From Chelydra serpentina (lineage: Eukaryota > Chordata > Testudines > Chelydridae), in contig JBAIAC010000014.1 of NCBI GenBank assembly GCA_037349315.1, forward strand, positions 25,397,001-25,461,000: a stretch of 64,000 nt of DNA, read 5' to 3'. Positions 1 to 9,749 of this stretch are shown here, in pieces (within the stretch, counting starts at the first letter, position 1; every line of letters begins with the position of its first letter). The position numbers and the translations under genes were made by a program. The notes under the pieces were generated by a model that worked only from the letters and a program-made list of their open reading frames with translations, was not told the DNA's origin and did not search any database.

Positions 1-597
1 GTTCTTTACAACCACTGGTAATGCAAAAAAGGAGTAGTTGCTGAGTCATGATATGGGCTTCAGTGGGAATAAACTGGCTATCAGACTTGAAGAAGAGCTC
101 TGTTTAGCTCAAAAACTTGTCTCTGTCTCGTCCACCAACAGAAATTGGTCCAATCAAAGATATTATCTCACCCACCTTGTCTCTCTAATATTCTGGGACC
201 AGCATATCTACAACACCACTGCAAATATCTTAAAAGCAGCCATCAAAGGGCATGTCTGGCCTTTGAGCTGCGGATATAATTCCCAACTCAGGGAAACATA
301 GCCAAGCTAGCTGTGACTGAGTTAGCATGCTCAAAATCTAATTTAGCCACAGCAACATGAGTGGCAGGAGGGGCTAGCCTCCCTGAACATGTGCCTGATG
401 TCTTGGATGGGTACATACGCAAGGCTGCAAGCCCCTCCTGCCACTCATGGCGGCACTCTATTTTTAGGATGCGAGTTCTATCAGAGCCAACACAGGTATG
501 TCTCCTCATTGGGAATTACACCTCCAGCTTAAAGAGCAGACATACTCTTAGATACCTGATTCTAGTTTAACTATTTGCATGAGCCAAAAGAGAGAAA
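1..597. other. Unassigned sequence, no gene seen
   Basis: No reading frame here resembles a known protein, and the short open frames on both strands overlap in the way chance frames do. I see no clear repeat boundary. Confidence 0.5.
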
Positions 598-800
598 GAA
601 TGGTCTTGTGGACGAGGCACTAGCCTGGGAATCAGGAGTGCTGGGCTCAAGTCTTGCCTTTGGCACAGATTTCCTGTGGGCGGGTTCCACAAAGGGGTCT
701 CAGCATTGCAATGCCTAACATAAGGAACCCTGCACCCCAGTGGAATCTTCAGCCCCAAGTTAGGCGTCCAGGCTTCCTATACAATGCATGGTGAGAGTTA
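598..800 (+). repeat. tRNA-derived SINE-like fragment
   Basis: The block opens with a tRNA-like head: a GGTCTTGTGGACGAGGCACT stretch resembling a pol III A box with its flanks, then a CTGGGCTCAAGTC stretch resembling a B box at about tRNA spacing. The same head, better preserved (AGCACTAGACTGGGATTCAG), recurs at 63955-64000, which supports a dispersed family. The downstream part contains GTTAGGC and GGCACCTAA motifs that recur up to about 900. Such SINEs are non-coding and are copied in trans by a partner LINE. The right end is not defined. Confidence 0.5.
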
Positions 801-1089
801 GGCACCTAAGAATACGATTGATAAAAGCCAGCAAGCTGAGTGGGGAGCCACCTAAATTAGCCAGTAGAAAATACCAAGTCCCTCAAAGGAAATTAGGCAC
901 CTAAATCCAGGCCAGAAAGAGGTGCTTACTTTCACTCAGAATTCACAGCTATGGACCCTCTCCTAGGTCTAGGTAGCTAAACCAGGTCAGCCCTTTCCCA
1001 AGAAAGGCCAAGGATGTAGTCCCCACTTTCACCCAATATCCCACCAGTTGGACCATTTATCTTGGATATTCATTGGTCCCAAGAGACAG
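801..1089. repeat. Repeat-like body rich in AATTAGGCACCTAAA motifs
   Basis: The stretch carries several GGCACCTAA / TTAGGC motifs in both orientations (near 800, 850 and 890). This is typical of short palindromic dispersed repeats in reptile genomes. No TSD or boundary could be found, so it may be the body of the flanking SINE-like elements or a separate MITE. Confidence 0.3.
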
Positions 1090-1350
1090 TAAGAATGACT
1101 CTATATCCTTATGACTAAGGCACCCACCTGGAAGGAGGGAGATGCAGATTCCAGGCCCTGCTCCAATGAATATAATTATTTATACAACATGAAACAGCTC
1201 TAAAAGGAGAAATTGAGAGAGACACACCCCTGAATATCTAATAGCCAAATGGTTAGGGCACTGACCTAGTATATGGGAGACCTGGATTCAAATACCTTCT
1301 CCGCATTAGATAGCAGAGGGATTTGAACCTGGTCTCCCGCCTAAGAACAT
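1090..1350 (+). repeat. Dimeric tRNA-derived SINE-like element
   Basis: Two tRNA-like heads lie about 150 bp apart. The first (about 1108-1165) has GACTAAGGCACCCACCTGG followed by a degenerate B box. The second (1238-1300) has TAGCCAAATGGTTAGGGCAC followed by GACCTGGATTCAAATACC, a good B-box match. A reverse-complement-like echo, ATTTGAACCTGGTCTCCCGC, follows at 1320-1340, so the second unit partly folds back on itself. This suggests a dimeric or composite pol III SINE. No open reading frame is expected, and the exact ends are uncertain. Confidence 0.5.
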
Positions 1351-2044
1351 GCTTACTTGGTCCATACAGGTGCGATAGGCAAGGAAACACCCGCTCTGTG
1401 AATCCCACTGGGGAATAGGCATGAGCCATGCATCAGGTTTGAGGCATCTGTTCATGTGCCCACTGGAAGAGTTTTAAGTGTGTGGGGCACTTTACAGTCA
1501 GAGATTTTGATGCATAGGTAATTTAGGCCCCTAAAGTTAGGCGGTGGCTGAGCAGAGGTTTGAGAATCTAAATTTTGGACTTCGGCTGCTAAATCCCTTT
1601 GGATTAAACCTTGTTTGGCCTTGTGTAAATCACTTGGGTCCAGAGTCAGCAAAGCACATTGGAATGTGCTTAAGTTCATCCATATTCGGCAAAGGAAAAT
1701 AAAACATTCGCAAGTGCTTTGCTGAATCTATAAAATGGGAATGATAATTCCTTATCTAGATGCGGGAGGCATTGCTTGGGTGTGTAGAGAGCCATGCAAG
1801 GTATATACCCTACGGTTCTGTTGTGTCTCTACTCTACTTGCCTAAGCAGTGTTTCATATTCCATACTGCTATTTATACCAATATTAGCTGGGTGTGCAAT
1901 GTTTTTACATGCCACCACAAGTGTAGACCTATCCTACAACATAGTGTACAATAGTATTATATTGGTGGAAGTGTTATTTTGAAGATACAACCGTAATCAG
2001 TGAGGAGCATATTATATAGACAATGTACTAAACACTAAAACTAA
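1351..2044. other. Unassigned sequence
   Basis: A short stretch near 1520 carries AATTTAGGCCCCTAAAG and similar motifs, which may be the tail of the preceding repeat. The remainder is AT-rich with no recognisable frame. Overlapping 60-75-residue open frames occur here but do not look like proteins. Confidence 0.4.
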
Positions 2045-3265
2045 ACTTTAGTCTTTTATAATGAGCACAGCCCGATGAACGTTGTGTATGAGAGAACTAG
2101 TGATATGAAGTTGTTAGTTAAGTGTACTACAAGAAAACTTGCATGAAACACTTTGCACATTGTGATTCTATGTACCTCGGGGGAACATCTTTTACCCCCA
2201 TGTTCATCCTTATAATATGATTATGTGGTATCCAATGCAAAGTTTGTCATGTCGGGTGTCTTCGGAAGGCTCATGATGCGCTGAGCATTGTTGTTATAAT
2301 AATGTTATAGGTTGTAGTTTCATGTATACAGTTATGAGGCTGGAAATGTGTCCTCATGACTTAAAACAGGCCCAGAAAAAACTCTCCAAGAGCAGAGGGG
2401 CAGTTCACACCTCATCAGGCCATGTATGGGACAAACTCAGCCCTGCCTCACAGGAACAAAGGACACTGGCTAGGCAGCAACAAAGGATATGTTGGACTCT
2501 CGAGTGAGTCACCCCCCTTCCTTTGGTCAGTTTGGGACTACAATAAGATAATGCTCACCTGACTCTGAAGGGGAGCGGGGGGGGGGAGGAGGGGCAAAGC
2601 CAAGAGGGAAGAGAGAACATGATAAAAGGGAGAGATGTTTGCCATGCTCTTCCTCTCTCTTCCACCTACATCTACAGACACCATCACCAAGAAACTGAAG
2701 CGCTAATCAAAGGGGAGAGCCTAACTGAAGGGCAACCAGCCAGCCGGTGGTGAGAAGCATCTAAGTTTGTAAAGGCACTGAAAGTGCTAAGATCAGCTTA
2801 GAATGTGGTTTGCTTTTGTTTCATTTGACCAAATCTGACTTGTTGTGCTTTGACTTATAATCGCTTAAAATCTATCTTTGGAGTTGGTGGATTTGTTTGT
2901 TTGTTCTGCCTGAGGCAGTGCGTTTGGTTTCAGGGGTGTCAGGGACTCACCTTGGGATTGCAGGCCTGGTGCATATCAATTTCTTTGTTAAACTGGCAAA
3001 CTCATATAAGCTTGCAATGTCCAGCGAGCATAACTGGACACTGAAAGATGAAGGTTCCTAGGGTTGTGTCTGGGACCAGAGATATTGGCTAGTGTCATTC
3101 AGTTGCACAATCCAAGGAGCAGCTTACATGGCAGAAGCTGTGTGTGAACAGCCTAGGAGTGGGGGTTCTCACATTACAGCGGGGTAGGGCTGGCTCCCAG
3201 AGTCAAGGAGTGGAATGATCTCGCAGATCACAACAGATAACACCAGGGGAATGCCACATACATAA
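2045..3265 (+). mobile_element. Probable solo LTR or LTR-derived block
   Basis: About 1.2 kb of moderately GC-rich sequence stands out from its AT-rich surroundings. It has a purine tract with a run of G at about 2574-2595, then GATAAAAGGG (about 2621), which could act as a TATA element, with a pyrimidine-rich stretch just downstream. The right part reaches ...GGGGAATGCCACA near 3252, a CA-type end. I could not identify a matching TG start or a TSD, so the boundaries are approximate. There is no gag, pol or env coding sequence, which favours a solo LTR. An unrelated moderately repetitive block is possible. Confidence 0.4.
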
Positions 3266-3904
3266 AATGCTTTATGGATTCCCCCCCGCCCCCTCATTTC
3301 CTTTGGCTTTGTTAAAAGGTAGAATTAAAATCAACACTTTTAAAAAACAAAACAAAAATGTACCAGTAGAATGATGTGACACAACAGAGGAGGGACACTG
3401 AATATTTAATCAAAGTAAATTTCACTTAGTTCAGCTTTCTTTAAAACTGATGCATTGAAAAATGATCAGTACAAATGATGTGTGGAGACATTTGAGCAAT
3501 CCATAACTCACAAAAATGGGTACTGTCCAGTAACTCTCTACCTAAATAATTGTTCAATTTATGTTTATATGTGTACAGGTTGTCAAAGGGCTATACAGTT
3601 AATATAAGACCAAGCAGGGTACTGCTAGTACAAAACCTCTTTGTCAGTATGATGTGATTTACTGTTAGGGTATTTTCTTCTTCAGCAAACACTAAAAGGG
3701 AAGCTGTACTTCACAATATTGTCTGCTTTTGGCATCTAACATACTATAGGTCAACTTTTCTTTTACTAAAGTATCCCAGTGGGAGAAGAAGTTCTTTTGT
3801 TGTTCACAGAGACACAACAATACCATCGATTCAAAAGAAATAGACCATCACAAATATTTTGTGAATGTTACAAAAACATACTTAACTATCTGTAAGATAT
3901 GCAC
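3266..3904. other. Unassigned sequence
   Basis: AT-rich sequence with a C-rich run at about 3281-3294. I see no gene or repeat with clear ends. Confidence 0.4.
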
Positions 3905-3905
3905 A

Positions 3906-3958
3906 TCTGGCCAGATCCTCAGCTGAAGTCAATAAAGCTATATCAGTTTACATTAGAG
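3906..3958. repeat. Short palindromic MITE remnant
   Basis: GGCCAGATCCTCAGCTG followed by AAGTCAATAAAGCTATATCAG matches the two arms of a short palindromic element that recurs in fuller form at 53740-53815. The centre appears deleted here. Confidence 0.35.
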
Positions 3959-4339
3959 ATGTGGGAAGAGGAAGGGCGTAGAAAGAGAGGAATGGGGAGA
4001 ACAGATGGGGTGCTTAATTTTCAATTGACACTGTATGGGCTTGGTACTGGAGAACTTATACTGCTCTGCTGCACAGAGGCAGGATAAGGGGACAGGCTCA
4101 TCTATTCTCTCCCTCTTCGTCCTGTCTCTCCCTCTCTAACCTTTCAGTTGGCAGTTCCTCTTCCATTTACCCCTCCCTCATTTTCACCACCTCAGTTTTT
4201 CCTTATACTTCTGCTCCTGCTATGCTGACCTATAAATAATTAAATATAGCTACCCTAACCGAGAAGTGGAAATAAAGATTACTAACAAACCCTTTTCTCA
4301 CTCTACTATCCTTTATTGTCTGTCTTCACCTATTACATT

Positions 4340-4440
4340 TTGTCTGTTCTTAGACTGTAAGCTCCTTGGGGTTCCTACACGGTCTTAAATCCTCATAGGC
4401 TAGGTTATGTTTGCCATAATGCCACAAGGGAATAAGGAGG
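4340..4440 (+). repeat. L2-like LINE 3' end remnant
   Basis: AGACTGTAAGCTCCTTGGGG resembles the conserved 3' tail of L2-group LINEs (CTGTAAGCTCCTTGGGGCAG-type). The rest has diverged. This is an old, inactive fragment. Confidence 0.4.
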
Positions 4441-4699
4441 CACTAGTGTGCCATACTACTGCTTTCAGAGAGCAAAGTTTGACCTTCTATATCCCTCACT
4501 CATGCAAGTGGGCATATAGGGGTGAAAATTAGTGGGCAACACTGGTACAATGGGAAACATATTCTGTACAGGTATATACCTATTGTGGTGTCTCGCCCTT
4601 AAGCAGTAGGTGGACCAAGAGGAAGATTTTGACTCTAGGTCTGGAAACCGCTCCAAGAAACACTGCTTCTTACAAATGGCAGATTACAAATTGATGATC

Positions 4700-5200
4700 T
4701 AGCCCTATATAAATAGTACTGAGGTGGGTGATATTGGTCAGCCAAATTTTTTTTGGCAAGAAATCCAAATCTGATGACACCAAAACATTTCACAAATTCT
4801 TGTCAATTTTGCCAAACCTCTTTGGCTAAAAAAAAATAAAATAAATAAAATAAAACCCAACAATTAAAAATAATTTCTGAAAAATATAAACAATGTATTT
4901 TGAATGTTTAAATGAAACATTTTGAGTCAAAACATTTTTTGTTTAGGAATTTTTTTAAACAATTTAAAATATTTTTAAAAAATAATTGAAATCAAAATGA
5001 AACATTTTGTTCTGGGTCAAACAAAACATTTTGTTCAATCTGAAACATTGTTTTTTTAAAACCACACACATACTTTTCCATTTGCTGGAAATTAAAATAA
5101 TAATAATACAAATATTTCAGTTCAATCCAAAGCATTTTTTAATTTATTTTTCAGAATTACCAGTGAATCAAAAAACCCATTTTCACCCAGCTCTAGTCAT
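4700..5200. repeat. AT-rich dispersed repeat with AAACATTTTG motifs
   Basis: AAACATTTTG and close variants recur at least five times between about 4780 and 5050, in a strongly A/T-rich context with poly-A tracts near 4830. The block ends near ACCCAGCTCTAGTCATGAGC, a type of end seen in short non-autonomous DNA elements. It could be a decayed hAT-like MITE or low-complexity sequence. No TSD was found. Confidence 0.35.
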
Positions 5201-5789
5201 GAGCTGTTTTAAGCCCAATTCTTGCTTTTCATGTTAAGTGAAAAATGGTGAGAATTTATTGGCCATATTAGAACTCAATGTCAAGGTAATGAGCAGAATT
5301 ACTGCAGATTCATCATACACTCCTTCTCCCCCCTCCCCACTCCTCCAATCTTGTTTTTCTGCAGCTCTCAGCTCTCTGGGCTGCAAGGAGAAAATTTTCC
5401 TTGCAGCCTAATGTTTCTTTCAACAGTGAAGGGGTTTATTTAGGATAGCATTAGCTAGGGAGCTTGCATGTCAAAGGTGTTCAGTCTGAAGGAAAATTCT
5501 GAAATTAATTGAAAGTTCTCTCTCTGTTTGGAAGTTTTACAAGTTGCTTCTTTTCTTTTTTGTTTTTAAGTTCTTCACGGGTCTATTTTGTTTTTGCCAC
5601 TAGTGACTACATTTCCTCAACAAGCAAATATATTTTTATACATCCACACTGTTAAGTTTGCTGAAGGATTTGTGCTCTAGGTAAACAATACCAAATTAAA
5701 TAAAAGGGATAATGAGTTATTGTTAGTTTTAACTTCTGCTTGCATCAATCTCTTTAACTAGGTTGAATTTTTAGACACTATACATAACT
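5201..5789. other. Unassigned sequence
   Basis: AT-rich sequence with a pyrimidine-rich stretch near 5320-5345. No gene or bounded repeat is evident. Confidence 0.4.
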
Positions 5790-5935
5790 TACATTGCAAG
5801 CTCTCTGGGGCAGGAACTGCTGTCTTTATTCTGTGTTTGTATATTACCTAGAAAAACAGGGTCCTGACCCAAGACTGGGGTCATAGGTGAAATTGCAATG
5901 CAAATAGTAAACAATAAATAATAGGAACACATTTG
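5790..5935 (+). repeat. L2-like LINE 3' end
   Basis: TTGCAAGCTCTCTGGGGCAG, then a CTGTCTTTATTCTGTGTTTG stretch, then AAACAATAAATAATAGGAAC reproduces the order of elements in L2-type 3' tails: the conserved GGGGCAGG(G)ACTGTCTT block, the TGTGTTTGTA block and an A/T tail. It is 5' truncated and non-coding. Confidence 0.6.
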
Positions 5936-7044
5936 CAACACTGGGATGAAAGCATAACAATAGATCAACCACCCATTTAACAGCTTTCATATAACCAATC
6001 GATTCAGTATAAAAATAACTGACAGGTTGTTTTTCCTATCCTTTAGTCATCTGTAGTTTTTTCATTGAACACATACTACCAGTGGACAATCTAGTGGCAC
6101 CAGACTTCAAGTCTCAACACGTCGTTTGTTTACTTGTATATGATATTTTAAAAGAAAGGACTATATGGTGCTGACTTCTATGTGAAGAAAATAAATACAA
6201 CACAAGTATGAATCCTTGCTTACTGGGTAAAATGGAAAGTTTATTAGCAAATATTTGTGTACAGGAAGTGCTTTTTATTTTAAAAAAGTGTAAGTATACT
6301 GCTGTCCTCTACTGGATGGATTCAGAACTGCAGTGCAGCAAACTCACCTCGGACGCTGCCACCATGTTTTATTTACAAAGAATGAAGCCTAGTGCAGATC
6401 AAGTTGAACAACTGGAACCTTATTAAACCAATAGTAAGTACTTGAAATGCATAGGACTATCTAAACTCCTTTAGCTAGGAGTTCTAAAGCAAGGGCAGAG
6501 GGGACAGCCTTTCCATCAACAACAATTGAAATGTGTTGAGATTTCACTGCCAGTCAGATTTCTGTTTCTGAATCACTATGGAGAATTTTTATTCTAGACA
6601 AAATCACCATCACCAGAGCAAAACATCTCAGAACCTTTAGCATTGCCCAGCTGCACCCACCACATGCTCCATGCAAAAGTCAGGCAAATCACCCCAAAGC
6701 CTGAAGAGAGAAGGTTAGGCCATTGACCTATGCTCCCTCTACACCATCTGTAGATTGGGCTAGGTCCATCAGAAGGAGCAGGCTTTACTATCCTGTGCAC
6801 TCTTACTGCACACTGAAAAGTACTTTGAGACACTGAGTCTCCCTGAGGCATAATCCTTCCCCACTGGGCAGTGCCAAAATCTAATCCTTAATAAGAACCT
6901 TTACATTTGTGTTTAATTAGGAAAGTGGTACATTGGAGGCAAATTTAGAATGAGCCTTCCCTTTCTTTAGCAATAAAGTGTTATTAACTAGTGATCTGGA
7001 AGCTGAGTGGATTGTAAAATAAACATATACAGAGAATAAGGGAA
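5936..7044. other. Unassigned sequence
   Basis: About 1.1 kb without a recognisable gene. A 72-codon open frame at 6208-6426 and an 85-codon frame at 6594-6851 have no recognisable motif and are treated as chance. Confidence 0.4.
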
Positions 7045-7115
7045 GGAGTTTCAAAAGTGATCAATGGGAGTTAAGCCAACACTGAAGTCAGTAGTAAAAC
7101 TCCCATTGTGAATGT
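7045..7115. repeat. Short palindromic MITE remnant
   Basis: CAATGGGAGTTAAG and AAACTCCCATTG face each other across about 30 bp, giving inverted arms typical of the short TCAATGGGAGTT palindromic repeats of sauropsid genomes. The outer arms are degraded. Confidence 0.4.
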
Positions 7116-7701
7116 CTTTGGTAGGAATTAGGAAACTGTAAAAGTATTTGCTAAGACTTGGAATAAGAATGCCTGGTGTGATTTCTAATGACGGGGGTTG
7201 TTCTTGGTTTGGGATAACCAGAGATAAATCTGGCCAAGAATTTCTGGCTTTAGTCCCAGGGCAGTAAAATTAAGATTCAAGAGTCTGTATCCTGTTTTCC
7301 ATTATTTTCAAACTGGTTTTTTTTCCTTTAAAAATTTTTTCTTCATTTTGGCCACATTCCTCTACCCCTTTCTCCAGTCTCTTTCTAAGATGTCTAGTTC
7401 CTCCTTAAAACTCTTTTTACTGATGCATAATAGGGGATTATGATACCTTTCAAAACCAACTTCTTGGCTTCCCAAAATGTTGCTGGAGAGAGTTACTAAT
7501 ATTCATATTTTGATATATTTACCCACTGTAAGCCAATTAATTTATGAAACCTGGAGAATCTACTAACTGAGTGAGGCTGTTCCATTATCTATTTGTAGAT
7601 GCAGAAAATAAGGGCATGGTCAGAGAAGGTGGTGTTCCATATTCTAGCTGCAGAGCTAAAATTATATGGTGAATCTGCTGAGCAGCAAACTTACTATTAG
7701 C

Positions 7702-7796
7702 AAGGCAAGGTGGATGAGGTAATATCTTTTATTGGACCAACTTCTGTTAGTGAGAGAAAAGCTTTCAAGCTACACACAGCTCTTCTTCAGCTCATA
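7702..7796. repeat. Dispersed retroelement-like fragment
   Basis: GATGAGGTAATATCTTTTAT, then TTGGACCAACTTCTGTTAGT and AGCTTTCAAGCTACACACAG, form a sequence I recognise as a common dispersed repeat of turtles and crocodilians. Its class is uncertain; a Penelope-like or LINE 3' end is possible. I could not find a convincing TSD. Confidence 0.45.
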
Positions 7797-7800
7797 TTCA

Positions 7801-8704
7801 CACTTTTTGGGGCATCCTTTGATATTTGTTCCTAGCATAACCAGCTTCTGGAAATTTCCTGTTTCTTCCTCTAATTCCCTTTTCAGATTTGAGAATTCTT
7901 TCCCCCGGTCATCTTCTTTTTCTCCTTCAATCCATTATCTTACCCCATCTTACATAGACATTGGAGCAAAAACTGATGCATTTACAAATTGTCTGTGATA
8001 AGCGTAAGGTGCCAATCTGCAAATGAACCAAAAGAAATGCGAACCATTCCAGACAGAGGTAACATGCCTCCTCACTGATTGTGTGCTGAGGTAATTTCCA
8101 CTGAGGAAAAAAGAGGAAAGAGAAAGAGAAAAAGTTGTGATAGTGTAGAACCAGTCAATTCCTCAGATACAGAATGTTTTATCAGGCTCCTGCTTCTAGT
8201 ACAGGTTCATTTATGGGTTTGCCAATATTGCAAAAATATTGTATAGGTTTGGTGAGAAAGGGAAACTATTTCAATAATAATTAAGAATATGATTTGCATT
8301 TGCAGCATTAAAAAGGACACTTATGACCATTCCTGTCTTAGCTTACCCATGTTTCAAACCCTCTTTCTTATTAGTCAGATGCTAATGCTTTTGGAATGGA
8401 AACTTCTGTAGAGGGTCTGATTCTGGAAGTGAGCTCTTTCTCTGGAGAGGATGTGCTGTCAGGTGGCAAACAGGAAGCTGAGCTTGGAAGCGGAAGCTGG
8501 AGTGCTGCTGGAGGAAAAGGATGCTAGCAGGGGAGAACAGGCTTCAGTAGAAGTTGAGGAGCCATAAGCAGCACAGGAAGCGGAGCTGAGAAGCAGGCTG
8601 CAGTAGGAACTGGAAAACCACATGCAGTGGCCGACACTGCTGTAGTTTACAGAACTTGTTGAGAAGCAGCAGAGAGTGAGCAGAAGCCCTGCACCCATGA
8701 AAGC
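7801..8704. other. Unassigned sequence
   Basis: No recognisable gene. A GC-richer stretch at about 8450-8690 with repeated GGAAGC/GAAGCAG motifs yields Ser-rich minus-strand frames of 65-79 codons. These look like a by-product of the purine-rich composition. Confidence 0.4.
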
Positions 8705-8790
8705 TGAATAGATTCATAGATTTTATGGCTATAAGGGCCAAGGGACCATTATGTTCATCCAGTCTGACCTCTTAAATAACTAGGCTTGGA
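8705..8790 (-). mobile_element. CR1 LINE 3' end, truncated
   Basis: ATAGATTCATAGATTTTATG is the reverse complement of a CR1 3' tail with its octamer-like ATTCTATG repeats. It is followed by GGGACCATTATGTTCATCCAGTCTGACCTC-type sequence, the conserved CR1 3' UTR. Only about 85 bp remain, consistent with the severe 5' truncation usual for CR1. It belongs to the same group as the fragment at 35215-35335, in the opposite orientation. Confidence 0.75.
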
Positions 8791-8978
8791 AGGATTAGAT
8801 TTGTTGGTAAATGTTGATTTCACCATACACACACACAGACTAAACAAATATTTCCATTATAATAATTGAAATGTACAGATATGCAAAGAAAAATGCTGCC
8901 TGAGAACTTAGAGTTGATTTAAGGATGTTTATGTAACCCACATACCTCCTGAATGTGGTGTTCTGTTCCATCTAGTGC
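8791..8978. other. Unassigned AT-rich sequence
   Basis: Contains a short (CA)n tract near 8826-8837. Nothing else recognised. Confidence 0.4.
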
Positions 8979-9177
8979 TCGGATTCCCAAACTTGGTTCA
9001 CGGCTTGTTCAGGGTAAGCCCCTGGCAGGCCGTGAGACAAGTTCACCCGAGTGGCGAACTTGCGGCCACTGGGAGCTGTGAGCGGCTGTAACTGCGGATG
9101 CTCAGGTAAACAAAGCATCTTGCAGCCTGCCAGGGGCTTACCCTGAACAAGACGCGAACCAAGTTTGGGAACCCCTG
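8979..9177. mobile_element. Palindromic hAT-like MITE with long inverted arms
   Basis: The ends are TCCCAAACTTGGTTC (left) and GAACCAAGTTTGGGA (right). Inside them a 27-bp arm at 9004-9030 has its perfect reverse complement at 9125-9151. Total length is about 200 bp with no coding capacity. The right flank ATTAGTGG (9178-9185) and left flank TCTAGTGC (8971-8978) agree at only 5 of 8 positions, so the 8-bp TSD is eroded. hAT membership is inferred from the terminal CAGGGGTTCCC-like motif and the likely 8-bp TSD. Such elements move only with transposase supplied in trans. Confidence 0.75.
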
Positions 9178-9189
9178 ATTAGTGGCCCC

Positions 9190-9310
9190 AAGACCACTTA
9201 CAGAGAGGGTAAATGAGTCTACTCTACAGCCTTAGCTAAGAGCCAGTTGACTTTTAGATCATGCACTAAACTCCAAAAGTCCAAGGTTCGATCCCAGCCA
9301 CCGATGACCA
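9190..9310 (+). repeat. tRNA-derived SINE head
   Basis: TTAGCTAAGAGCCAGTTGAC resembles a tRNA A-box region (TAGCTCAGNNGG type), and AAGGTTCGATCCCAGCC about 45-50 bp downstream is a near-perfect B box. The spacing fits tRNA, but the acceptor stem cannot be paired, so this is a SINE or a tRNA relic and not a functional tRNA gene. Confidence 0.55.
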
Positions 9311-9617
9311 GCGTCTTTCAGTGTTACACTTACTTTGTACGTTTTGACATGTGATTTTGACAATTTGTGTTTTAATGGTTATAAAGCTTGAACTTTTTGA
9401 ATCTCAGTGGCTATTGTCCTTACACAATTATTGATTGACCTCCTCCGTTTGGATCTTCCCATAATTTCCCACAGCTGTGACAATTTAAATCAATTTTAAA
9501 AATGCTTAAAAATAGACACTAGACGTACAAAAAATAAAAATCAGGTTCTGCCAAGCCTATATATAGAATTTCACCAAGTGATTTCTGCATCAAGCCCATA
9601 GATTCTGGTTGAGCTAT
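9311..9617. other. Unassigned sequence
   Basis: AT-rich, no feature recognised. Confidence 0.4.
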
Positions 9618-9630
9618 ATCTTTTAGAAAG

Positions 9631-9736
9631 GTATCAGAGGGGTAGCCATGTCAGTCTGGCTCTGAAAGATCGACAAAGAGTCCTTTATGCTCCAATATAC
9701 CTGTTAGTCTATAAGGTGCTACAGGACTCTTTGTCA
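9631..9736 (-). mobile_element. Short fold-back retroelement with 13-bp TSD
   Basis: The insertion is bracketed by a perfect 13-bp duplication, ATCTTTTAGAAAG, at 9618-9630 and 9737-9749. The left part (9631-9684) begins GTATCAGAGGGGTAGCCATG, the conserved terminus of a dispersed family also seen at 13776 and 28111. The right part (about 9685-9736) is the neighbouring segment of the same family in inverted orientation, so GACAAAGAGTCCT and AGGACTCTTTGTC can pair. The long variable TSD indicates a target-primed retroelement, with its 3' end at the left, so minus strand. A Penelope-like origin is suspected from memory; the class is not proven. Confidence 0.8.
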
Positions 9737-9749
9737 ATCTTTTAGAAAG

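Noticed and set aside
9225..9300. Possible tRNA gene with A and B boxes
   Set aside because: The acceptor and other stems cannot be paired and there is no T-run terminator in place; a SINE head or tRNA relic is more likely.
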